From positions 124,001-188,000 of the forward strand of contig NZ_JARBUT010000005.1 in NCBI RefSeq assembly GCF_028882275.1: a stretch of 64,000 nucleotides of DNA, in the 5' to 3' direction. Made by a program: the position numbers and the translations under genes. Under the pieces are notes generated by a model, which searched no databases, was not told the DNA's origin, and was given only the letters and a program-made list of their open reading frames with translations. This document shows positions 1-8,547 of this stretch, one piece after another (position 1 is the first letter of the stretch; each line of letters opens with the position of its first letter). This stretch comes from Nocardiopsis sp. N85. Lineage in GTDB: Bacteria; Actinomycetota; Actinomycetes; Streptosporangiales; Streptosporangiaceae.

Positions 1-2677
1 GGACCCGGGCGCGCACCGTGCGCAGTTCGGCGTCGCGGGCCTCCTTGTCGGTCTCGGCGGCGACCCGTTCGGCCTCCGCGGCGGTCAGCGAAACGGCGAT
101 GCGCTCCAGGGCCAGGCGGGCGCTCTCGGCGACCGCCTCCGCGATGGTGGCCTGGGCGGCGCGCAGGGCACGGCGCTGTTCGGCGCGTTCGAGGGCCCTG
201 CGCTCCTCGGCGGCCTGTGCCGAGAGCCGTTCGGCCAGGCCGGCGACGGCGCGGGCGCGCTCCTCGGCGGTGCGCACCGCCAGACGGCGTTCCATCTCGG
301 CGGCGCGGGCCAGAGAGGCCTGGGCGGCGAGTCCGTCGCGCACCTCGGGGTCGGGCGCCTCCTCCTCCAGGGAGGCTGCCATCTCCTCGGCCTCGGCGAG
401 CCGCTCCTCCAGACGCGCGAGCTTCCCGACGTCCTCGGCTCGGGCGGCGGTGGCCTTGGACGCGGCCGCGGCGTACCGCCCGGACTCGGCCTCGGCGGAC
501 CGGGCCTGACCGCCGAGCTTGCCCAGGCGCTGGGCGGTCTCGTTGCGCCTGCGGTCGCCTTGGCGGCGGCGGACGGTGAGCTCCCGCACCCGTTCGGTGA
601 GTTCGGCGCGCTCGGCCTTCTTGGCGTCGAGCTCCTCGGCGGCGGTGGCCGCGGCCTCGGTGGCGACCTCCAGTTTCGCGGCGGCCTCGTCGACGGCGGC
701 CTGGATCTCCAGCAGGCTGGGCGCGGCGGCAGAGCCGCCGTGGGCCAGGGCGGCGCCGATGACGTCCCCGTCAGGGGTGACGGCGCGCACGCCCGGCAGT
801 TTGCCGGCCAGATCGCGGGCGGTGGCCAGGTCGGGGGCGAGCACGACGCGGTCGAGCAAGGCGGTGAGGGGACCGGCGAGGTGTTCGGGGGCGGTGACCG
901 CGTCCACGGCGTAGCGGATGCCGACGGGCGGCGACGGCCAGTCCGCGCGGGGCGGCGCGGGCAGCGCGCCGGCGATGACGATTCCGGCCCGGCCCGCGTC
1001 CTCGGCGCGCAGCAGTTCGAGGGCGGCGACGGCGACTGCGGGATCGTCGACCGCGACGGCGCCGGCGGCCGCTCCCAGGGCCGCGGCGACGGCCGCCTCG
1101 CGTCCGGGCTCCACCTGGATCAGGGAGGCCAGCGCGCCGAGCAGACCGGTCAGGTCCGAACCGAGGAGAGCGGCCGCGCCGTCCTTACCGGCCAGTCCCG
1201 GTTCGAGGGCCTCCTTGCGGGCGGCCAGGGCGGCCCGCTCACCCTCGGCGGCGCGTTCGGCGTCGCGCAGCCGGTTGAGGTCGGTCTCGACCTGGGCGAG
1301 CGCGGCGGCGGCCTCCTCCTGGGCCGCGTCGAGTTCGGCGTCGCCCTCGTCGAGACCGGCGGCCTCCTCGGCCGCCATCTCGTACTCGGCCTGGGCCTGT
1401 TCGGCGCGTTCGGCGGCCTGAGCGGCGGCCTCCTCCAACCGGGTGATCTCGGCCTCGCCGGAGGACAGCCGACCGCGCAGGCCCTCCACGTTCGCGGACA
1501 GGCGCACCAACTGCTCACGGCGTTCGGCGGCGGCCCGACCGGCGGCCTCCAGCCGCTTCTCCTCGCGGTGGAGGGCGTCCTCGACGGAGGTGCGTTCGGC
1601 GACGGCGGTCTCCAGGACCTCCCGGGCCTCGTCCAGCCGGGTGAGCAGCTCCTCCTCCTGGGCGGCGGCCTCCTCGGCCTCCCTCTCCAGTTCCTCGGGG
1701 TCGCGCCGGTGGACGGGTTCGTCGCCGACGGAGGCGAGGTTGCGGAAGCGTTCGGCGGCCAGCCCGCGCACCGCGTCCAGGCGTTCGGTGAGCCGGGACA
1801 GGGCGTGGTAGGTCTCGGTGGTCCGGGTCAGGACTGGGGCGGCCTCGGCGCTCTGGGCCTCCAGCACGGCCTCGCGCTCCTGGGCCTGGGCGAGGGAGGC
1901 CTCCACGGCGGTCCGACGGAGCAGGACCTCCTTCTCGTCGGCCTCCTCCTGGGCGAGCTGCTCGGTGAGGATGACGATGTCGTCGGCGAGCAGGCGCAGG
2001 CGGGCGTCGCGCAGGTCGGCCTGGATGACGGCGGCCTTGCGCGCCAGTTCCGCCTGGCGGCCGAGCGGTTTGAGCTGGCGGCGCAGCTCGGCGGTGAGGT
2101 CGGTGACCCGGTCCAGGTTGCCCTGCATCGCGTTGAGCTTGCGGATCGCCTTCTCTTTGCGCTTGCGGTGCTTGAGGATGCCGGCGGCCTCCTCCACCAG
2201 GGAGCGGCGTTCCTCGGGGCCGGCGTGCAGGACGGTGTCGAGCTGGCCCTGGCCGACGATGACGTGCATCTCACGGCCGATGCCGGAGTCGCTGAGCAGG
2301 TCCTGGATGTCGAGGAGCCGGCAGGTGTCCCCATTGATGGCGTACTCCGAGCCGCCGTTGCGGAACATGGTCCGCTTGATGGTGACCTCGGTGTAGTCGA
2401 TGGGCAGGGCGCCGTCGGAGTTGTCGATGGTGAGACTGACCTCGGCGCGGCCCAGCGCGGGGCGGGTGGAGGTGCCCGCGAAGATGACGTCCTCCATCTT
2501 GCCGCCGCGCAGGGACTTGGCACCCTGTTCGCCCATCACCCAGGACAGGGCGTCGACGACGTTGGACTTGCCCGAGCCGTTGGGGCCCACCACACAGGTG
2601 ATGCCCGGTTCGAAGCGCAGGGTCGTGGCCGACGCGAACGACTTGAAGCCTCGCAGCGTCAGATTCTTCAGATACAC
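1..2677 (-). CDS. smc: Chromosome segregation ATPase SMC (3' end cut by window edge)
   Basis: SMC is the core ATPase of bacterial condensin; it compacts and segregates the chromosome together with ScpA and ScpB. The minus-strand frame starts with GTG at 2677 and reads MYLKNLTLRGFKSF. It is followed by the Walker A motif GPNGSGKS near residue 32, a conserved head region, and then a long Ala/Glu/Arg-rich coiled coil broken by a hinge-like stretch. The start is supported by GGGAGG five bases upstream; an in-frame GTG two codons earlier would overlap that site. About 892 codons are visible and the C-terminal head with the ABC signature and Walker B lies outside the window. Identification is firm from the N-terminal head and from synteny with acyP, mutM and rnc. 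Confidence 0.96.
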   Translation of the reverse strand, partial: MYLKNLTLRGFKSFASATTLRFEPGITCVVGPNGSGKSNVVDALSWVMGEQGAKSLRGGKMEDVIFAGTSTRPALGRAEVSLTIDNSDGALPIDYTEVTIKRTMFRNGGSEYAINGDTCRLLDIQDLLSDSGIGREMHVIVGQGQLDTVLHAGPEERRSLVEEAAGILKHRKRKEKAIRKLNAMQGNLDRVTDLTAELRRQLKPLGRQAELARKAAVIQADLRDARLRLLADDIVILTEQLAQEEADEKEVLLRRTAVEASLAQAQEREAVLEAQSAEAAPVLTRTTETYHALSRLTERLDAVRGLAAERFRNLASVGDEPVHRRDPEELEREAEEAAAQEEELLTRLDEAREVLETAVAERTSVEDALHREEKRLEAAGRAAAERREQLVRLSANVEGLRGRLSSGEAEITRLEEAAAQAAERAEQAQAEYEMAAEEAAGLDEGDAELDAAQEEAAAALAQVETDLNRLRDAERAAEGERAALAARKEALEPGLAGKDGAAALLGSDLTGLLGALASLIQVEPGREAAVAAALGAAAGAVAVDDPAVAVAALELLRAEDAGRAGIVIAGALPAPPRADWPSPPVGIRYAVDAVTAPEHLAGPLTALLDRVVLAPDLATARDLAGKLPGVRAVTPDGDVIGAALAHGGSAAAPSLLEIQAAVDEAAAKLEVATEAAATAAEELDAKKAERAELTERVRELTVRRRQGDRRRNETAQRLGKLGGQARSAEAESGRYAAAASKATAARAEDVGKLARLEERLAEAEEMAASLEEEAPDPEVRDGLAAQASLARAAEMERRLAVRTAEERARAVAGLAERLSAQAAEERRALERAEQRRALRAAQATIAEAVAESARLALERIAVSLTAAEAERVAAETDKEARDAELRTVRARV

Positions 2678-3121
2678 CCACACCTCCCGCGATGGTCACC
2701 GGGCGTTCCCACCGCGTCCCCTCGACAGGACGCGGGTCGCCCCGTACAAGGGTGCCACGAAGCGGTGACCAGGGTGCGGGGATCGGTGTGATGTCCGGCG
2801 GGAACGCGCCGCCGGGCGGAGGCGTGTCCGCCCCGGGCGCGGTTCCTTCGCGGGTCCCTCCCGACACTTCACGAAGGGAGGGGGAAAGGAGGGGGGATCA
2901 CCGGCGGACACGGAGGGTTGCGACGGGGTCCGCCGGGTACAAAGGGAAAGAGGCCGCAATGGAAAAGGAAAGAATGCGGCTCAAGGGACATTCGGACTCA
3001 GTGATATCCGTCGACGGGTTCCGTTAGGGACGCCTGGATGGTGCGCTCGGCGCCCCCGCCGTCGGATGTTGTTCGTCATATGCGCGCGGGTCGGTCGGGA
3101 CCGTGCGCGCGAACGTGCGGA
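2678..3121. other. Intergenic region upstream of smc (444 bp)
   Basis: No convincing gene. A 22-codon frame at 2959-3027 (+) has a start but no supporting context and is not called. The stretch presumably holds the smc promoter on the minus strand, but I cannot pick out a clear -35/-10 pair. Confidence 0.4.
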
Positions 3122-3310
3122 TCAGGCGAGCGCGGGCTCGCGGTCGGTGGCACCGGTGACGTCGCTGACCGCCATGCTGAGCTGGTCGTTGCGCGCCTGG
3201 AGCCGGCTGATCTCGTCTTCGAGGTCGCGTACCCGCTTCTGAAGCCGTCGCATCTCCTGGACCATACGAGGGTCGGAGCCGCCGACGTGGCCGAACAGAG
3301 CCTTCGCCAT
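3122..3310 (-). CDS. Small conserved coiled-coil protein, 62 aa
   Basis: The protein begins MAKALFGHVGGSDPRMVQEM and continues as a charged heptad-like helix rich in Arg, Leu, Glu and Gln (about residues 20-45), then a short polar tail. The ATG at 3310 has GGAGGA eight bases upstream, which excludes the longer upstream extension of the same frame. Small proteins with the N-terminal pattern MAKALxGxVGGxDPR are, to my knowledge, widespread in Actinobacteria but have no assigned function. It lies between acyP and smc on the same strand. The composition suggests a soluble dimeric coiled coil; a role in chromosome organisation would be only a guess from location. Confidence 0.8.
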   Translation of the reverse strand: MAKALFGHVGGSDPRMVQEMRRLQKRVRDLEDEISRLQARNDQLSMAVSDVTGATDREPALA

Positions 3311-3697
3311 GATATGGGTCCTCCACACTGAGTGACCAGTTGTGATTTCGCGCATGCGACACCCCGCGGGTTTTCCTTTCGCATGACGTGTGTACTTCAC
3401 GCCATCGATGTTTCTTCCACGCGGGTGGAAGGTGCGCGGTATGCCTTCCAGAGTCTCACTAGGCGCGCTACTGGTCAAGATTGGATTACAAACAGTCGGT
3501 AACCACCGCGACCCGGAGCGAGAACACCCGGGCAGGCGATGACAACACGATGCGAAAAGGACCACCCCGGCCGAGCCGGTGACGCGCGAAAACGCACGAC
3601 GATGGTCGCGACACACCTCACGAGACCCTGCCACGAGCCTTCGATAGACCGCCGCGGTCGCGGGGTGTGCTCGAATCGCGTTACCCCTTCAGGATAC
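3311..3697. other. Intergenic region between acyP and the small coiled-coil gene (387 bp)
   Basis: No coding frame with plausible composition; codon use is unlike the neighbours. The region is lower in GC than its surroundings, which fits a promoter region for the 62-aa gene on minus. TTGACC occurs on the minus strand at 3473-3478 but without a good -10 box at the right distance. Confidence 0.4.
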
Positions 3698-3985
3698 TCA
3701 CCGTTCGATGAAACCGGTGAACGTCCCCCTACTCGGACCCCAACGTTCGACCACAGAGTCCACACGACCGGGTGTTCCGCCGCCCTTGAGGTGTTCAAGA
3801 AGCCTCTCGCAGTCCGCTCTGGAGCCCTCCGCGACGACTTCGACGCGACCGTCGGAAAGGTTGGTGGCTGCGCCCACGAGTTCCGATTCGAGCGCCCGAG
3901 CCCGGGTCCACCAGCGGAAACCCACACCCTGGACCTTCCCTCGCACCCACGCGGTCAACCGGACGACCTCGTCGCCGTCACTCAT
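3698..3985 (-). CDS. acyP: Acylphosphatase
   Basis: A 95-residue single-domain cytosolic enzyme that hydrolyses acyl phosphates to carboxylate and phosphate. The family signature is clear: [11 protein letters not shown] with the phosphate-binding loop and catalytic Arg24, and the second catalytic residue Asn42 in [11 protein letters not shown]. Length is normal for the family. The ATG at 3985 is preceded by a GAGGAA Shine-Dalgarno. It follows mutM on the same strand with a 121-bp gap, as in the usual actinobacterial order rnc-mutM-acyP-smc. The physiological substrate is unknown in bacteria; 1,3-bisphosphoglycerate and acetyl phosphate are the usual candidates. Confidence 0.95.
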   Translation of the reverse strand: MSDGDEVVRLTAWVRGKVQGVGFRWWTRARALESELVGAATNLSDGRVEVVAEGSRADCERLLEHLKGGGTPGRVDSVVERWGPSRGTFTGFIER

Positions 3986-4106
3986 GACCGTTCCTCTTCC
4001 TTACCTTGGGGAGACACTTTCCTCACTGAGTGGTCGCATGTCCGTTCGAGGACGTGAAATCACACCGGCCCCACCCGTCCCAACGCTCCGTTCCGGACGC
4101 GCGGGC

Positions 4107-4967
4107 TCAGGCCGTGCGGGTCCGCCGCGGGGGCTTCTGGCAGGTGGGGCAGCTGTACGAGGAGCGGTTCATGAACGCCTCCCGCACGATCGGGACGTCG
4201 CACCGGCGGCACGGCCGATCCTCACGCCCGTAGGCGTTGAGCCCCCGCGCGAAATAGCCGCTCTCCCCGTTGACGTTGACGTACAGCCCGTCGAAGGTGG
4301 TCCCGCCCACCTCCAGCGCCTCGGTCATGACGTCGCTCACGTGTCCCAGGAGCTCCTCCCCTCGGGCGCGGGTCAACGTCCGGGTGTTGCGCCGACCGTG
4401 CAGCCGGGACCGCCACAGCGCCTCGTCCGCGTAGATGTTGCCCACCCCGCTGATCAGCGACTGGTCCAACAGGGCCCGCTTGACCTCGGTGTCCTTGGCG
4501 CGCAGCGCCCGCACGAACGTCTCGGCGACGAACTCGTCGTCCAACGGGTCCAAGGCGATGTGGTCCACCGACGCGGGCACGTCCGCCCGCACCCCGGGCA
4601 CGTCCACCATCAGGTGGCCGAAGGTGCGCTGGTCGACGAACCGGAGCTCGTTGCCGTCCGACAGCGGCAACCGCACCCGCAGGTGCTTCTCGTCCGGCTT
4701 GCCCTGGGGCTGGATCAGCATCTGACCGCTCATCCCCAGGTGGGCCAGGAGCATGTCACCGCCGTCCAGCGCCAGCCACAGGTACTTGCCACGACGCAGC
4801 ACGGCGGTGGGCGTGCGTCCCTCCAGCCGGGCCGCGAAGTCGGCCGCTCCGGGCACGTGCCGGCGCACCGCGCGGGGGTGCAGGACCTCCACCCCGGAGA
4901 CGGCGCGGCCCACGGCGTGGGACGCCAACCCCCGGCGGACGACCTCGACCTCGGGCAACTCGGGCAT
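4107..4967 (-). CDS. mutM: Formamidopyrimidine-DNA glycosylase (Fpg/MutM)
   Basis: A base-excision repair enzyme that removes 8-oxoguanine and formamidopyrimidines and cuts the abasic site. The mature N-terminus [13 protein letters not shown] carries the catalytic Pro2 and Glu3, which fixes the start at ATG 4967 although the frame is open 15 codons further. The helix-two-turn-helix region with [16 protein letters not shown] is present, and the protein ends with a zinc finger C-x2-C-x16-C-x2-C (CRRC ... CPTC). Length is 286 residues, standard. It begins 7 bases after the rnc stop, so the two are probably one transcript (rnc-mutM). Confidence 0.97.
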   Translation of the reverse strand: MPELPEVEVVRRGLASHAVGRAVSGVEVLHPRAVRRHVPGAADFAARLEGRTPTAVLRRGKYLWLALDGGDMLLAHLGMSGQMLIQPQGKPDEKHLRVRLPLSDGNELRFVDQRTFGHLMVDVPGVRADVPASVDHIALDPLDDEFVAETFVRALRAKDTEVKRALLDQSLISGVGNIYADEALWRSRLHGRRNTRTLTRARGEELLGHVSDVMTEALEVGGTTFDGLYVNVNGESGYFARGLNAYGREDRPCRRCDVPIVREAFMNRSSYSCPTCQKPPRRTRTA

Positions 4968-4974
4968 GGGGTAC

Positions 4975-5706
4975 CTACTTCTTTCCTGAGGCGCCGTCAG
5001 CGGCCTCGGCACGGGCCTTGATGGCCTTCCACGCGGATTCGGCGGCCTGCTGCTCGGCCTCCTTCTTGCTGCGCCCCTCGCCCAGGCCGTAGCTCTGCCC
5101 CGCCACCCGGACCGTGGCCCGGAAGGTCTTCTGGTGATCGGGGCCGGACTCGTCCACGTGGTACTCGGGCACGCCCAGCATCTGGGCGGCGGTGAGCTCT
5201 TGGAGGGAGGTCTTCCAGTCCAGGCCCGCGCCCAGCCCCGAGGCGGTGGCGATGAGCGGGTCGAACAACCGGTGCACGAACTCCGAGGCGGTGCCCAGGC
5301 CGCGGTCCAGGTAGACCGCGCCGATGATGGCCTCCAGGGTGTCGGCGAGGATCGAGGACTTGTCGCGCCCGCCGGTGCCCTCCTCGCCGCGACCCAACCG
5401 GATGTAGGCCCCGATGCCCAGGCTTCGGGCCACGTCGGCCAGGGCGCGCATGTTCACCACGGCGGCGCGCAGCTTCGCCAGCTGCCCCTCGGGCAGGTCG
5501 GGGTGCTTGCGGAACAGGGTGTCGGTGACCACCAGGCCGAGCACGGAGTCACCGAGGAACTCCAGCCGCTCGTTGGTGGGCAGACCGCCCTTCTCGTAGG
5601 CGTAGGAACGGTGGGTCAACGCGCGGACCAGGATCTTGGGGTCGACCTCGACCTTGATGGCCTCGTGGAACGCCTTGGCCTCGGCGGCGGAGAGTTGGGT
5701 GGCCAC
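4975..5706 (-). CDS. rnc: Ribonuclease III
   Basis: A double-strand-specific endoribonuclease for rRNA and mRNA processing. The N-terminal RNase III domain has the signature [14 protein letters not shown] with catalytic Glu/Asp, and the second acidic cluster [22 protein letters not shown]-terminal double-stranded-RNA-binding domain spans roughly the last 75 residues ([10 protein letters not shown] ... [16 protein letters not shown]). The frame is open further upstream, but GTG at 5706 ([10 protein letters not shown]) has AGGGAA about nine bases before it and gives 243 residues, the normal size. It is co-oriented with mutM and separated from rpmF by a strong terminator, so it likely has its own promoter in 5707-6003. 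Confidence 0.95.
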   Translation of the reverse strand: MATQLSAAEAKAFHEAIKVEVDPKILVRALTHRSYAYEKGGLPTNERLEFLGDSVLGLVVTDTLFRKHPDLPEGQLAKLRAAVVNMRALADVARSLGIGAYIRLGRGEEGTGGRDKSSILADTLEAIIGAVYLDRGLGTASEFVHRLFDPLIATASGLGAGLDWKTSLQELTAAQMLGVPEYHVDESGPDHQKTFRATVRVAGQSYGLGEGRSKKEAEQQAAESAWKAIKARAEAADGASGKK

Positions 5707-6003
5707 TCGGTTCACTTCCCTGCTCGGGCACGCCGGAACGGCGCGCGGTACGGACGCGGATCCGCGGCCCGACCAGGGTGCTCGAAAACGAGGTGAACGT
5801 CGCGGGAGCCGGGCACCGGGATCCTCCGGTGCGCCCGCTCCCCCGGCGGCCACCACGAACTCGGGAACCCGGTGCGGTCCGGAGGTCATCGCGTGGGCGA
5901 AGGTGCGTCGGGTGCGGCCCGTGGCCGCCCTAACGACACTCTACAAATCCTCGTCCGTCCGCGTCTCCCCCTCCGAAACGTGATGACGTGCCGGACAGCA
6001 CAT

Positions 6004-6034
6004 CGGGGCGGTCCCCTCACAGGGGACCGCCCCG
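6004..6034 (-). terminator. Hairpin terminator after rpmF
   Basis: A perfect 14-base stem (CGGGGCGGTCCCCT and its complement) with a 3-base loop lies about 50 bases beyond the rpmF stop. There is no U-run, as is common for actinobacterial terminators. Confidence 0.8.
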
Positions 6035-6082
6035 GTACGCATCGGGGATCGGGTATCCGGACCCGAAGCCTGTCATACGTCG

Positions 6083-6259
6083 TTAGGACGGGCTGACGAC
6101 CTGGCGGTTGTTGTACGTGCCGCAGGTCGGGCAGGCGATGTGGGGCTGCTTGGGGTCACGGCAACGCGGGCAGTTGACCAGCACCGGGCGCGACGCCTTC
6201 CACTGGGAACGGCGGGTCCGGGTGTTGCTCCGCGACATCTTCCGCTTCGGGACGGCCAC
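6083..6259 (-). CDS. rpmF: 50S ribosomal protein L32
   Basis: A 58-residue ribosomal protein, below the size at which many gene finders report. It starts with GTG at 6259 and reads [20 protein letters not shown], the L32 signature, and then has a zinc site C-x2-C-x9-C-x2-C (CPRC ... CPTC). The form with all four cysteines is the zinc-binding type; Zur-regulated paralogues lack them. It lies downstream of the DUF177 gene with a 142-bp gap, the typical yceD-rpmF pairing. Another open frame over the same bases encodes nothing recognisable. Confidence 0.97.
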   Translation of the reverse strand: MAVPKRKMSRSNTRTRRSQWKASRPVLVNCPRCRDPKQPHIACPTCGTYNNRQVVSPS

Positions 6260-6401
6260 TTCAATCCTCCTGGGTCACCCCCGCGCGGGTCGCGGGAGGT
6301 CGCTTATCTGGTCGGCCCCGCGCATGGCGGGGTGTGCTCCGTATCCACGGGGCTCCCGGCGAGGCCGGGATCATCCCCGTGTTCCACGGGGAAGGGCTGT
6401 G

Positions 6402-6980
6402 TCACTCGCCGGACTTCTCCACGATTCCGCGGAGCGCCTCCCAACGAGGATCGACCCGGTCGTCGTGACCGTGGTCGGGTTCCGCGTCGGCGAGCCGGGC
6501 ACCGCACTCGGCGCACAGGCCCGGACAGTCCGGGTCGCACAACGGCGAGAGCGGGAGAGCGAGCACGACGGCGTCTCGGACCACCGGTTCGAGGTCGAGC
6601 ATGTCGCCCTCTAGATAGTAGTCCTCATCATCGTCGTCCGTATCCCCGTCCTCCTCCTGGAAGACGTCCTCGTCGGCGGGGTACCGGTACATCTCCTGGA
6701 AACCCGCCTCGAAGTCCTCCGCGAGGGGGTCGAGGCAACGCGAACACTCCGCGCTGATCTGGCCGCGGGCGGCCCCGGTGACGAGGACTCCCTCCATCAC
6801 CGCTTCCAACCGCAGGTCCAGTTCCAGCTCACGGCCCGCGGACACGGAGGCCATCGCGTTCGCGAACTCCTCGGGGAGGGTCACGATGCGATCGACCGTG
6901 CGCATCGACCCCGGTTGGCGTCCGAGCGCCTGGGTGTCGACCACGAACGGGTCACGAGGATTGAGACGAGACAGGGTCAT
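6402..6980 (-). CDS. YceD/DUF177 family protein
   Basis: A 192-residue cytosolic protein of the DUF177 family, which is linked to 23S rRNA accumulation and is usually cotranscribed with rpmF, as here. The conserved core shows CSRCLDPL near residue 80, a strongly acidic linker around residues 103-122, LEPVVRDAVVLALPLSPLC, and the metal-site-like CDPDCPGLCAECG near the C-terminus. ATG at 6980 is used; the Shine-Dalgarno is weak (GAAAG). Function is known only by association with ribosome assembly. Confidence 0.92.
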   Translation of the reverse strand: MTLSRLNPRDPFVVDTQALGRQPGSMRTVDRIVTLPEEFANAMASVSAGRELELDLRLEAVMEGVLVTGAARGQISAECSRCLDPLAEDFEAGFQEMYRYPADEDVFQEEDGDTDDDDEDYYLEGDMLDLEPVVRDAVVLALPLSPLCDPDCPGLCAECGARLADAEPDHGHDDRVDPRWEALRGIVEKSGE

Positions 6981-7140
6981 CGAGCTTTCACGAGAAGTCC
7001 GGGAGCCGGGTCACCCGCCCACCGAGAAGCGGCCGGGGTCGGCCTGAGCGCACGCCGAAGGCGGCTGCGCACATGGTCGAACCTCGATTCTACCCATCGT
7101 GCCCCCGACCACCCAAATCAGCCTCGGAAAGGCCCGTGGA

Positions 7141-7623
7141 TCAGCGCTCCGCGGAGTACTTCTCGCGCAGCCGATCCCGGACGTAGGGGGTGACGAGGTT
7201 GGAGACGTCGCCGTGGTACTGGGCGATCTCGCGGACCAGGCTGGAGGAGAGGAACGAGTACTGCGGGTTGGCCGTCATGAACACGGTCTCCACCCCGGAC
7301 AGGCGGTAGTTCATCTGGGCGATCTGGAGCTCGTAGTCGAAGTCGCTGACCGAGCGGAGGCTGCGCACGATGGTGTCGATGCCGTTGGCGCGGCAGAAGT
7401 CCACGAGGAGGCCGTCGAACTCGGCGACCCGCACGTTGGCGAGGTCCTCGGAACCGTGCCGGAGCATGTCGAGTTTCTCCGGAACGGTGAACAGGCCCCT
7501 CTTGTTCACGTTGTTGAGCACCGCGGCGACGACCTCGTCGTACTGCTTGGCCGCCCGGCCGATGATGTCGATGTGACCGTAGGTCACCGGGTCGAAGGAA
7601 CCCGGGCAGACGGCACGGCGCAC
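7141..7623 (-). CDS. coaD: Phosphopantetheine adenylyltransferase
   Basis: Catalyses the penultimate step of coenzyme A synthesis, transferring AMP to 4'-phosphopantetheine. The start GTG at 7623 gives MRRAVCPGSFDPVTYGH with the nucleotidyltransferase T/HxGH motif at once, and AAAGGGG lies eight bases upstream. Further motifs are RSLRSVSDFDYELQIAQMN and SSSLVREIA. The length of 160 residues is typical. It is co-oriented with DUF177, rpmF and rnc but divergent from rsmD, its usual upstream neighbour. Confidence 0.97.
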   Translation of the reverse strand: MRRAVCPGSFDPVTYGHIDIIGRAAKQYDEVVAAVLNNVNKRGLFTVPEKLDMLRHGSEDLANVRVAEFDGLLVDFCRANGIDTIVRSLRSVSDFDYELQIAQMNYRLSGVETVFMTANPQYSFLSSSLVREIAQYHGDVSNLVTPYVRDRLREKYSAER

Positions 7624-7782
7624 GATGATCGCCCCTTTCGAGTACGACGTTCGGGTACCGAGATCGTAGGGGGCGCCCCGGGCACGGATCAGGGCAACTC
7701 CCACTTAGTGGCCACTTTCCCCCATCGGTCACGTCGGACGGGGAGGCGCGCCGAGTCCGCCGGGCTTGGCTACGGTGGTGCC

Positions 7783-8349
7783 ATGACCCGCATCATCGCC
7801 GGGACGGCCGGGGGGCGCCGCCTCTCCGTGCCCGACGGCCGCACCACCCGACCGACCAGCGACAGGGCCCGTGAGGCCCTGTTCTCCTCCGTCCAGTCCG
7901 ACCTCGGATCGCTGACCGGCCTGCGGGTGATGGACCTGTACGCGGGATCGGGAGCGATCGGCCTGGAGGCCCTGTCCCGGGGAGCCGCCCACGCGCTCCT
8001 GGTGGAGGCCGACCGCAAGGCCGCCCGGAGCGCGCGGAACAACATCGACGTGCTGGGGTTGGCGGGCGCCCGTCTGGCCACCGACCGGGTGGAGCGGATC
8101 GTCGCCCGTGCCAACCCCGGGGAACCGTACGAGCTGGTGGTGGCCGATCCTCCGTACGCGGTCACCGACACCGAGGTCGCGGCGGTGCTCGCCGACCTGG
8201 TCGCCCACGGCTGGCTCGCCGACGACGCGCTGGTGGTGGTGGAGCGGTCCAAACGCGCCGCCGAACCCGACTGGCCCGCGGGGCTGGCCCTCGACCGCAG
8301 CCGCGTCTACGGCGAGGCCGCCCTCTGGTACGCCCACCGCACCCCCTGA
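7783..8349 (+). CDS. rsmD: 16S rRNA (guanine966-N2)-methyltransferase RsmD
   Basis: A SAM-dependent methyltransferase that modifies G966 of 16S rRNA during small-subunit assembly. The N-terminus MTRIIAGTAGGRRL and RPTSDRAREALFS are family-typical, followed by motif I DLYAGSGAIGLEALSRG and motif IV ADPPY. Length is 188 residues. The gene is on the plus strand while all its conserved neighbours (recG, coaD, DUF177) are on minus; it points toward the 3' end of recG. That orientation is unusual for this locus. Confidence 0.95.
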   Translation: MTRIIAGTAGGRRLSVPDGRTTRPTSDRAREALFSSVQSDLGSLTGLRVMDLYAGSGAIGLEALSRGAAHALLVEADRKAARSARNNIDVLGLAGARLATDRVERIVARANPGEPYELVVADPPYAVTDTEVAAVLADLVAHGWLADDALVVVERSKRAAEPDWPAGLALDRSRVYGEAALWYAHRTP

Positions 8350-8547
8350 TCCGTTCCGGGGCCCGTTCGGCTTCGGTCGGCGGGTTCCCGCGACCGGCCG
8401 TCCGGGGGCGGGTCGGAGGGGCGGCGGCCGCCGCCCCTCCCTTCCCCACCGCCTCTCGGGCGGCCCGTGGTCGAGAGCCCTCTCCGAGGACGTCCGCTCC
8501 GTCGGACCCGGTGACCCCGTGGACCCTCGCGGGGGGAGCGGGTCCGG

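Noticed and set aside
560..2791. 743-codon plus-strand frame antisense to smc
   Set aside because: Gly/Leu/Gln-rich mirror of the SMC coiled coil produced by GC-biased codons; no family features.
6073..6264. 63-codon minus-strand frame over rpmF
   Set aside because: Out of frame with the clear L32 protein; Ala/Arg/Ser-rich.
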